The translations under genes were made by a program, and so were the position numbers. This document shows positions 1 to 10,500 of a stretch of 64,000 nucleotides of DNA, in pieces. Each line of letters begins with the position of its first letter. Positions within the stretch are counted from its first letter, which is position 1. The notes under the pieces were generated by a model, which saw nothing but the letters and a program-made list of their open reading frames with translations, searched no databases and was not told the origin of the DNA. Source of the DNA: Marthasterias glacialis (lineage: Eukaryota > Echinodermata > Asteroidea > Forcipulatida > Asteriidae); NCBI GenBank assembly GCA_911728455.2, contig OU452235.1, positions 12,696,634 through 12,760,633 of the forward strand, written 5' to 3'.

Positions 1-198
1 TTCAAACCATGATGCAATTACTAGGGATCGATGGATGTTTACCTTTGACCTTTTGCTTGGTGTGGTCAGTGGTTTGGCACAAAATAATCTCCAGAGATCG
101 ATTGACAGGTACCCTTGACCCTTTCCTGGGTGTCTTCCATGGGTATTTGATGGTTTGGAGCACAAACACCGGCTGTCTCCGATATAAACATTGAATAG

Positions 199-582
199 AC
201 CCTTCCCATTAAATAGGTAAATTGCACATCACGCGTGCGCACTAACGTTACTTGTGGGCACAACGAGGGAACATCGCGCCTTTTTGTGTGGGGCTAAATA
301 GTCGGTCGCGCGACAATCGCGCGACAGTAAAATTGACGCACGACGAGGTTTATAGTCCACGCTGACGCCTCAGCGACTATAGACTGCAATGATAAGGCTC
401 AGCGTCCAGCTATCCCAGCGTCTAGCGGTTATCATCGCGCGACGAACTATAAACCAGCCTTAAAGGTGGCGTGACGCACACGCGTTTGTGTGTGCTGGTG
501 CACAACTCTATGGCGTTTGACCACCACTAATGTCTGCATGTACGCATGTGTGAATGTAATTAGCATATTTCATGGGAAGGGC
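199..582. repeat. Inverted-repeat element (MITE-like), copy 1, with a nested insert
   Basis: The ends are inverted copies of each other: CCTTCCCAT on the left and ATGGGAAGG on the right, with the match extending about 18 bp. Related copies lie near 42,046-42,175 and 42,895-43,080 and share the core 'GTGCACAACTCTATGGC'. This copy carries about 170 extra bases (around 297-465) not present in the copy at 42.9 kb. That insert has its own inverted ends (GGTTTATAGT...ACTATAAACC), so one small element seems to have landed in another. Confidence 0.6.
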
Positions 583-2136
583 TAATTCTGACACCGGTGT
601 CTGTATTTTTCCCGACGGATACAAAAACAGGGAACCTGTCTATTCTGAGTAATAGATCTCTCTACGGATCCAAAACTCTTGGTGGCAAACTATTCTGTGA
701 ATTTAAACACCTTTTGCTTGACATGCACTTTGGATTATTCAGAGCTGTACAATTGACAGTAGTGTAAATACTTGATGAGACAGATAGCAAGGGGAACTTC
801 ATAGTGGCACTATCGGTTTTCTGAACAACGAATGTAAATAATGTTTAGCTCATTTTCTTTTGTGGAAGCAAGGGAAGAAAGCAAGGAGTTGGCTGCAGGA
901 TGTTCCGTCCCGACAGCTTGTATCGTGGCATTTTGTCAATTTTGACTGTTGTTTAAAGGAGTAGAATACACTCTTTGACAAGGAAGCGAGCAGATTGTAA
1001 ACCCAACATTCAACATAACTTTTTAATTTCCCTAAAAGAGGTGCCCTTTACCATAGGGAAAAAAACTACCGTGCCCCCACAAGAATGAAGCATCAGGCCC
1101 GCCCCCTCCACACAACTCTCTCACGAGCCAGTCAAAATAACCCATTGTTAGTCATTGTGTATTGTATTACCCCCAAATTGTCAGAATTGGTGGCTACATT
1201 CTATATTTAATATTATCTCGTCAGGTTCACCTATCATTTTATCTTAATGGGGAAACCAGACTATTTTATCTCCCCAGCCTCGTTTTGGTTACACTGAGTT
1301 GAGTGGAAGGAAAGCCAAGTTGGCTGCATGCACCGCGGTAAAATGTCAGTTCTGTATGCATTGCGATTTTAGGTGTACGATGATTTGTATCAGGCAAACC
1401 TGGGCTCAATCAAAATATTAGCCATTTCTCCATTTTAAAATTGTATTGATACAATTAGTATTGTAATTATTAATAAAAAGGAGAAGGGGTATGCTGTAGT
1501 ACACTAATTATCATCAGAAATTTATAATTGCGAAAATGAGTAATCTACCTTTCAGCATCGTTCTTGAAAAAAATGTCCACACCAAACAAAGTTCTTTTTT
1601 CGGGTTGAGAAAAAAAATTGTTTAAAAACGGTAAACAAAAATGGTAATCAAATTTCAGTGCAATATCTTGATGAAAAGTTGTTGTTTCTTCCCTTGGTGT
1701 TGACATTTTTATTCTGGACTTCTATTTCAAAACAAACGGGAATATACTCGACTTCAAGCATCTTTCCAACATTCATGTATATATTTTGTAAATGTTCATA
1801 ACAGTTGATAACACTGTTGTAATAGTCTTTTGTACATATACTTTGCTTGTAATTGTGCAGATATGACGTCATTAAAACACTGCTTATTATAATGACCACT
1901 TTCTGACATTTCTTCGATAATTTGCCTTTTTCTATATAATGCTCGGTTGTAACAAAATCATCTAACATTTATCATTCATTTATCACTTCCTGTGATGTTT
2001 GTGCGTAGAGGGATGCAAACTGTTCTTGTCGTGTGTTTTTTTTTACAGTACACTCCTGCGTTGGTGTGCGCCCCACTCACAGAAGGTGAACGAACTCAGC
2101 CCTGCCAGTCAGCTTTGGTATGGCGCGTCTAGATGG

Positions 2137-2436
2137 TACACTCTAAAAAGAAATTCCGGGTCAGAATTGACCCGTATTGCTATAGTCCCAGGAGGATTGA
2201 CCCATATCTGGGTCAACAATAGGATTTTTAACTCGGGTTCTGCGTCAGTTTGACCCGTTCCCTGGCCATTTTGACACATTCCGGGTCATGTTGACTCATA
2301 AATGGGTCTAAATTTACCCGTATTGCTAGTCCCTGGCCATTTTGACACATTCCGGGTCATATTGACTCATAAATGGGTCAGGCTCCCTGGGATCTGGAAT
2401 CCGGGTCAATTCTGACCCGGGAGTTTAAAGAGTGTA
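2137..2436. repeat. MITE-like element with TACACTCT ends and repeated GGGTCA/TGACCC motifs
   Basis: It starts TACACTCTAAAAAG and ends with the near-inverse CTTTAAAGAGTGTA-type sequence. Inside, GGGTCA and its complement TGACCC recur more than ten times, often as short palindromes such as GGGTCAGAATTGACCC. Two near-identical halves of about 80 bp ('CCTGGCCATTTTGACACATT') show internal duplication. The target-site duplication is not clear to me. Confidence 0.6.
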
Positions 2437-2551
2437 TGGTAGTGGATCGTGCCGGGGAAGGTTTAAAAAAAACATTTATGAGCGAAGTTATAAACAAAAG
2501 AAAGCATAATCGTGTGGGTGATTACAGGCGTGTCGCTTCGCAGAGGGCACG

Positions 2552-2635
2552 TCGACGTTTCGACCAGTATGCTCTGATCGTCTTCAGGGGAACGCATGCA
2601 GGAAGACGATCGGAGCATACTGATCGAAACGTCGA
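2552..2635. repeat. Foldback hairpin (34-bp arms)
   Basis: The left arm reads TCGACGTTTCGACCAGTATG and continues GCTCTGATCGTCTTC. The right arm is its reverse complement with a couple of mismatches, separated by about 16 bases. A diverged version of the same motif (GACGTTTTGATCGTATGTTC) occurs near 3,470, so it belongs to a dispersed family. Confidence 0.6.
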
Positions 2636-3550
2636 GTTGTTAAACCTCTGGCTCTTTTCAGAACCACCACAACTCATGGAGAGAGTTCTATGTATACATG
2701 GTGTCTCGGCAAACCTTGCGTTGGCTGATGTCATCTTGTTGATGTCATTGTTGATTGCATGTGCCGCTTTTGTGTTTTTGTTGTTGTTATGTATTAGTTT
2801 TGTTTGCTGTGTTCTTCCTTCGTCTTTTGTGCTCTCTGTCTCTTTGGGCGTTTTGGGTGAATTGAATTTTTAACTGGAAAAGCACTTCTGGTCCCAGAAT
2901 GAAAGCGAACTCTCCATGACCGAAGTAAGAAAATAATCTTCCGTTCAACCTTTCACATTGAAACCTGAATACAAATCGTTTATGATAAAAACAGAAAGGT
3001 AATGGAATTTTCTGGGAGAAGCCGTCTCTTATAACGGCATAGCTTCGAGGCACGCATAACCTATTACTGACAAATCTTAATGATACAAAAAGTAACAGTA
3101 AACCATTTCCATTTCCAAGATGATATAATGTGACAAAATAATAACCCGCTGGTCACGATGCGGGTTTTTTTCTTTTTCTTTTTCTGTCATTTTTTTTCTT
3201 TCCTTTTTTTCTACTTTTGTGCTTAATTTACAATGGTTGATGCACCAAAAAGAACTCGAGGGAATTCAAGGCACACATTTTTTATTTAATTTTTTTCGTT
3301 TTCTTACAAGCTGTCAAATCAAAATAAAGATTAAGGCCTAATGGTGAGAAAGGCAGGCCTATGCGAAACTTTACATGGTGGGAAAACATTCTTAAAACCG
3401 AGGTTTGAGGTGACGCCCTGTAGTAACATTTAGCTTTGGTGGTTCTGAAAAGAACCTGTTGTGTGACTTGACGTTTTGATCGTATGTTCTGACCATCTTC
3501 ATCAAGAGAGAGGGAGAAAAAAGAGAGCGGCTATCAGTGGATGAATCATT

Positions 3551-3789
3551 GCTTACTCTCTTAATGTAAAAGGGTGAAAAAAAAACACTCTTTTTGTCCG
3601 CCATCACTCTTGCAAGGAGCCATATGGCGGACAACTCTTTAGAGTGAAAAACATGTATTTTCACTAGATTCAGAGTGAAATTCACTCCACTTTCACTCAA
3701 AAAAGAGTGGTGAGGAGTGAAATTTCACTCTCAAAAGAGCCAAACTAACACCAGTGAAATTTTCACTCTTTTACATTTAGAGAGTAAGC
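3551..3789. repeat. MITE with 30-bp terminal inverted repeats
   Basis: The left end GCTTACTCTCTTAATGTAAA and the inverted right end GCTTACTCTCTAAATGTAAA match over about 30 bp with two differences. The body consists largely of repeated AGAGTGAAA/TTTCACTCT blocks. The flanks share only ATT, a possible short target duplication. There is no coding capacity. Confidence 0.7.
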
Positions 3790-4573
3790 ATTCGGTACCA
3801 CAACGCTTCACACAATGAAGAAACCTACTGTAGGACTTGTGTTTAGATGAGGGTGGTTTTTTTTAGTGTGATTATTTAGATGAGGGTTTTTTTGTTTTTT
3901 TTTTAGTGATGAACTGAGTAATAAAGCGGCATTGCTTGCCGATACTCATAAGACTGAAGATCATTTCAAAGCTTTGGGGCTGCTGTTTGATTACGTCTTT
4001 GATGAGGTTAGGCGCGGTTTATAGATCATAAACTCCGTGTGCTTATTGGCTATTAAAACTGCTGAAGGAAAGGTGAGACATGAAACTTTTTCAGCCAGAA
4101 CAAGTGACGTTGTTGCCCCATTTTCAAGATGAAGTCTGGCCTGTTAACTCATTTTATGCGGTGTTTTATTTTGGATAATAGGCCTATAGTAAATAGCCCA
4201 CATGGCTCAAAAATTCAAGGGCTAGCAAGAAGCGTCAGTCCCACAAAAGTAAAAAGGACGGAATGATGAAGTTCATTTTGTCACCAAAATATGTTTAATT
4301 TTATTTCAAGAGACTATTTTTTCGGTATTTAAAATTAAATACCTTAAAGCATAGCATTGCTTGGGGAACTTATGGGGATAGTATCTTTGTGGGGTGCATC
4401 GCCCATTATTACTATTCGTTGTTTCCGCATAATATTTTTTTACGGACGCTTGGCGGCGCTATTTAAACCCACCGCGAAAAATAAATTTGACAACAAAAAC
4501 AACGGAGAATAACGTCATGGTTGAAAGCCTGTCATTATGTTTAGGAAATGTTTCTGAATCCTTTGAACTAAAG

Positions 4574-4585
4574 ATGTATTGTTGA
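4574..4585 (+). promoter_or_regulatory. Minimal upstream ORF before MAD2L2 start
   Basis: An ATG followed by two sense codons and TGA ends two bases before the MAD2L2 start codon. The main ATG lies in a near-ideal context (ACCATGG), the upstream ATG in a weaker one (AAGATGT). If the transcript begins upstream, this three-codon frame could dampen translation. This is visible in the sequence, but its use is inferred. Confidence 0.4.
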
Positions 4586-4587
4586 CC

Positions 4588-7500
4588 ATGGCCGCTGAGG
4601 AAGGGAGTTATGGTAACGGGATAAAGTTGGCTCAAGGTTTGTACTGAAAATAATTGGGTGTTGGGGAATCCCGCAGTCTGCCAGTTACCTGGAACTTTAC
4701 TGAATCAGTTTCGTGATAAAAAAAAATATGTGCTGACGATTATCTGGCATGTATCTGTCTACTGATGATAGCATGTACATGATGTAGTGATACAGTGATT
4801 TCTTATAGATACTGTAGAATATTTAAACATTGACATATGCCCCCTGCTTGTTGCAATACTCACTCGGCTATTGGCAAAAATGCCGTATCTGGCTGCCACT
4901 TTATCTCCCTTAATTTATTTAGGTCAAATTTATATCCTTACTCCTACTAATGACTGAGGTTCGTTCGCTATCGTGGAGACGATAGCGGAACGAACCTCAT
5001 AGTTCTAGGAGTAGGTATATCCTTACCTGTCCAGAAAGGTTGACAGAATATATACAGAGATGAACAGGCACTTTGTTTGAATGATTACCATGATTACAAA
5101 GTGTCAAAATCATGAAAAATAAGCCATATTTACGTCTACTTTATTGGGCTTGACAACGCTACTTGCTAAACGCCATTTTAGTTCCATTGGGCATGAATGC
5201 AATGAAGTTCCAGACCAGGATGAAATGTCCGCTTGATTTTTCTTTTTAACAGGTCAATAATTAGCATTTTAGCTACACGTACCAATTCCTTGAGAGGAAT
5301 ATAATAAAGAAAAGGAAATAAAGCCCAACATCCATTAAAACAATTTTAAAATCCCTTAGAAAGTGGCAGCTGGATGTGGAAACTTTTCCCAATACTAACT
5401 CGGTAATTGGCAAAAATGCAGTAATCCGGCTGCCACTTGTAAATGTATCTTCCTAATTTAGATCAAATTATCTTCTTACATGTACCTATCCAGAGAGGTT
5501 GACAGAATGTATACAGAGGCAAAGAGGAACAGGCACTTTGACTGATTACAAAGTGTTGAAATCCTGAAAAATAAAGCCATTTATGGTGGTCTGCCAACAC
5601 TACACTGTACACTAAACGCCATTTTAGTTTGGGTTGGAGTGGGGATTGGGAAAAGGGTGGTACAATGAATGGGAATGGTGAGTGGACTGGGGTTGGGTGG
5701 GTTAAAATGGGAAAGAGGGGAGAAGGATGCAGGATCGGGGCTTGAAGACATAAAAAAAAAACATTATGCTATTGAGAATTCCAGTGAGGGTATTGTTGAT
5801 TTCCTATAGGCCTATCACTCAGTTTTACATTTGGGTACAAGCAGGACAAGCAACCTGGAAATAGTATCTGACCTATGTACTCTACGTATTTAATGTAAAC
5901 ATCAACCAAACAAAGCCCAACAGTAGCTGGATTTTGCTCTCTTTCCCTAAAAAAAAACATGATAAAGTGGATTTGTACACGTAGCCCAACCTCATTTGAG
6001 TAAGTAATTGCGAAATTGTGTAACATCTTTGATAATTATTTTGTCCTCTTTTTTTTTTTTCTAAAGTTGCGGCTGATATCTTGTGTGAGTTTCTAGAGGT
6101 TGCAGTCAATCAAATTTTGTACATCAGAAATTTGTATCCATCTGGAATTTTCGATCGCAGGAAAAAGTACAATGTGCCGGTACAGGTAAGTGAAAATATA
6201 CATTTTTTAAATAAAACAAATCACCTTTTTTTACCATGGTAGTAACAAAATTGCAGCTCACCTGCCTTTGAAATACTTATAAAATACTAACAATTATAAC
6301 ATGTATTATTATGATAGTTAATACACAGACAAAGTACAAGATTGTAAATATTAAAGAAAAATATACATTCATAATAGGATTTATATAAGGCGCCATTTTC
6401 CCTAGAGTTACTAAGCGTATGTTTATTGAAAACCTTCTTCCAAAAAGCATCGACTCATGTTGCTGATTGGCTGAGTTGTCAGAGTGTGGGTTCGAATCCC
6501 AGTCGTGACACCTGTGTCATGAAAAGCAAGACACTTTTAATTGCTTCTGATAACCCAGGAGTAAATGGGTTCCCTGCAATGGTAGAGATTATTGATGTGA
6601 ACCATTAGCAACATGTGCGTCCTTTTGGCTGTCGGTGCTGCATACTCCAAAGGAGTTGCGATGGTTTCAGGAATGCTTAGAGCCCGATGAACAGGGTAAT
6701 AATAGTGTGAGGTGTCGTAGGAAACTGACTTGCTTAAAAAGTGCATATTAAATTCTTACTACTAATTATTATCATTATTATAATAATTTATATGAATTTC
6801 CCTTTAACCATTATCATTTTTATTGTTTTTTGTCTTTTACGTTGTAGATGTCCCGCCATCCAGAACTTAATCAGTACATTACAGACGTCATGACAGGAAT
6901 AAAACCATTAGTAGCCAAAGTGAGTTCAATCAAAACTATTTTTAAATAACAGTTTGGAATAAAGTTCACCGGGAGGTAAACAAGATCAGACTTTTGGCTG
7001 CCTGGTGTTGTTGAAAAAAAACACTGTCATTTTCTCCAGATCATCCTCTGTGTTCTACGTTCTAGCTTTTAGGATGGTGTCAGGTCACTTCGTACCTTGG
7101 ACACTTCGTATCTTTTGCAAGGTACGAAGTTACTTTGGACACTTCAAACCCTGGACACTTCGTACCTTCCAACTAGTAGTACCTTTACTAAGGACTCCGG
7201 AATTCTCTAAAGGAATTATATGCCTCGTAATGAGTTGGTCAGGCCGCCAAAAACACACCGCCACAGTGACACAGTGTCAAAAGTACGAGGATTTTTAGGG
7301 GGTCTCTTTGAAAAAAGAATCAATCCACGTATCAAAGTACAAGGCCTGTGCGTGTGACCCATTGGAATTGTACATTGAGTTCAAATTACAACAATGAAGT
7401 GCACAACAAGTGCAACACAGAAGGTACGAAGTGACTTCGTCGACGGTACAAAACGACCAAGGTACGAAGTGACCAAGGTACGAAGTGGTCAAGGTACGAA

Positions 7501-10500
7501 GTGACCAAGGTACGAAGTGGTCAAGGTATGAAGTGACCAAGGTATGAAGTGGTCAAGGTACGAAGTGACCAAGGTACGAATTGATCAAGGTACGAAGTGA
7601 CCAAGGTATGAAGTGGTCAAGGTACGAAGTGACCAAGGTACGAAGTGGTCAAGGTATGAAGTGACCAAGATACGAAGTGGTCAAGGTACGAAGTGACCAA
7701 GGTACGAAGTGGTCAAGGTATGAAGTGACCAAGGTATGAAGTGGTCAAGGTACGAAGTGACCAAGGTACGAAGTGACCAAGGTACGAATTGATCAAGGTA
7801 CGAAGTGACCAAGGTATGAAGTGGTCAAGGTACGAAGTGACCAAGGTACGAAGTGGTCAAGGTATGAAGTGACCAAGGTACGAAGTGACCAAGGTATGAA
7901 GTGACCAAGGTACGAAGTGGTCAAGGTACGAAGTGGTCAAGGTACGAAGTGGTCAAGGTACGAAGTGGTCAAGGTACAGAGTGACTCGAATCCTTGAGGA
8001 TACTACTCTCAAAAGCTCCTTGAAATATTCAACTCCAGGGGTTATACTTGGGTTGAAATGCCTTCCAAGATCTGGATCCCTGTTTTAGACCTTCTTGTCA
8101 GCATTGACTCTCATCCCAGCATGTTGTGTTGTGGCCGAGCCGACAAGAACACCGGACTCAAGCTCTGGTGTTTCTGATCAGCAAAGTGTGGGTTCGAGTC
8201 CTGTTCGTGACACTTGTGTCCTTAAGCAAGACACTTAACCATTATTGCTCCGTCCTTCGGATGTGACGTAAAGCCAGAGGTCCCATGCGTTGTGTAATGC
8301 ATGTAAAAGAACCCAGTGCACTTGTCACAAAGAGAAGGGTTTTGCCCCGGTGTTCCTGGTTTGATCGGCTGCAGATTGCACCACAGCACCTTGTAAACCA
8401 TTACGTGGTGCTACTTGTATTTAAAGGAACAGGTCTCATACTTCAAAACGTAACTCGGCATACCTTGCAGGAAAAACATTGAGTGCTTTGAGACGCCCAT
8501 TGGGTGTGATAAAGTGCTATATAAGAACTGCGTATTACTATTGTTATTATTACTAACCCTGTGTATTACCATCTAGGATGAAATTCAGTGTGTCTCCCTG
8601 GTGATCATTCATGCACGGCAACATCCAGTTGAACGTTTTGTCTTTGAAATAGCGCCCCCCTCTTCAAGATCACTCAGGTATGATGCTACATTTACCTACA
8701 CCCATAGGGCTCAAATTACTATACCATACCCGATATGTGGCAGAGGGAGGCCCCCCCCCCTCGGATGTTCCCATTCTCTAACACACTCTTCCCCTCTTGT
8801 ACAGAAGCACCCCCCTAAAATCCTCAAAAGAATTCCTGAGATTCCCAGAACACAATGAAGACACAATAGGAGGGGGGTACACCCTGTCACATTTCGAGCA
8901 CCAAATGCAAATTACCCACCAGGTCCACTGGACCGCTGGCCAGAGACCAATAATCTAACAACTAGTTACCCCACAACTGAAAAGTCCTGCAGTTTAGTTT
9001 TTTCTAAACACATATTTTGAAAATTTCAGTTTATATTAATACTGGGTTCTTATACGGCGCACAAATCCTAGTTAGCTACATTAGTAGTCCAGGGCTGGAT
9101 TTCACAAAGCAAATAGATTCATCTTAAGATGAGTTGTCAGTTGCCATAGTGATTTGTTTTGTGACTTCACACTTTGCTAAGCAGTTAAGATTGATCAATC
9201 TTAGCTCTTTGTGAAATTGAGCCCCTGGCATACTTAACCAAACTGCCTCAGCCCTCCCCGTTTCCCATTATACACCTGGGTTAAAAGAAGCAATTATGGT
9301 TAAGTGCCTTGCTCAAGGACACGAGGGTCATGACCAGGAATCGAACCCAAACTCCGATGATTCAGCCTCAGCACTTGAGTCTGCTGCAGTAGACAGCTCC
9401 GTCAGGACATGCTGTTAGTTCCGCTGTATCTTTTCACAAACAATCGCTATAACTAGGAACCGTTGAATATTTTATGTTCATGCATATTCATCTTTTTGCA
9501 GCAATGACAACTTCCTGATCAACATTGAACAGTCACTGCGAGCTTTCCTTCTCAGGATCAACACATGTGATGCTGCTTTACAATCTAACCCGCCAGGTAC
9601 TGTTAATCATGAAATAGCTGTAGGTTGTAGATTAATGTGATGATGACGCCAGGTGAATGGGAGACTTTGGAACACTAGATGGCAGTTGAAGGGTCTATGA
9701 TGTCTTTCAAACCCACCCTTTTGACAATTAGTCATGGAATAGTTACTTTCACAGTTGTTTCCTAATCCTTCCTCCCAAGGAAGTATGCATATATATTGTA
9801 GTTCTCTTGTAACAGTCTCAACCAGATGCCGTTGGGATTCTTACATTATTTTTTGTCCAGCCTGACAGGATTATTTTCTCGGAACTGCTGGAATCATTTT
9901 TCATTGAGAGTACCGCTGGCATAAAGAAATCTTGACTTGAGAAAGCCAAGAGAAAACAGATTCTAGCTCTTGGACTAAGATGTTACCTGCCCTTTAACTT
10001 GATTGACCTTTTTTATTTGTTTTCAGACTGCACCTTTAAGATCCTGGTCCACACCAAGAGCTCGGCTGTCTTTTCCATGGAAGATAGTCAGTTTATTCAG
10101 GTACATGTTTATTCATGACAAAGTCTTTTCTATTCACATCTTACTTGATGTTTTTCCTCTTCAAAGCCCCAGCTCAACATTGGTAAAGTGTCTGTAAATG
10201 CTTCCATTCTTTGCACAAATCAAGATACTTGTAATAAAACCAACCTGTGAAAATTTCAGCTCATTTCGTTGTTTCATTTGCGAGAAAACAGTAAAAATTG
10301 CATTCAGCATTTTTGTATGCATTCTAAGGCAGAGTTCTGGTCGCATGCGACAAAAATTAACTTTTTCACTTTTAACTAATTTCATTCATTATTCAAAAAC
10401 GACTACACTTCAGGCAGAAATATTTCAAGGAAGGTTTCATGTTTGCCAACCAGTGGTGTTAGTCAGTTAGTGCGTTAGTGGTGTTTTTTACAATGACCAT

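Larger units (their letters stand above)
1..4587. other. Intergenic region upstream of MAD2L2, no gene recognised
   Basis: No open frame here resembles a known protein family, and I could not chain fragments with splice sites into a gene. It holds inverted-repeat elements (listed separately), a T-rich stretch near 3,165-3,215, and otherwise AT-rich unique-looking sequence. The last few hundred bases should contain the MAD2L2 promoter and 5' UTR, but I see no clear TATA box. Confidence 0.6.

Noticed and set aside
1320-1375. Possible exon near GGAAAGCCAAGTTGGCTGCATG
   Set aside because: No splice-site pair or protein similarity could be supported.
2373-2873. Open frame of 166 codons
   Set aside because: It crosses the end of a MITE and a hairpin; the hydrophobic tail comes from T-rich sequence. 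No motif of a known family.
7295-7540. Open frame of 81 codons encoding a repetitive protein
   Set aside because: It largely reads through the 16-bp minisatellite; three units (48 bp) give a periodic 16-residue pattern by arithmetic, not by selection.
7458-7978. CRISPR-like array of regular repeats
   Set aside because: There are no unique spacers between units, and the genome is eukaryotic; it is a simple minisatellite.
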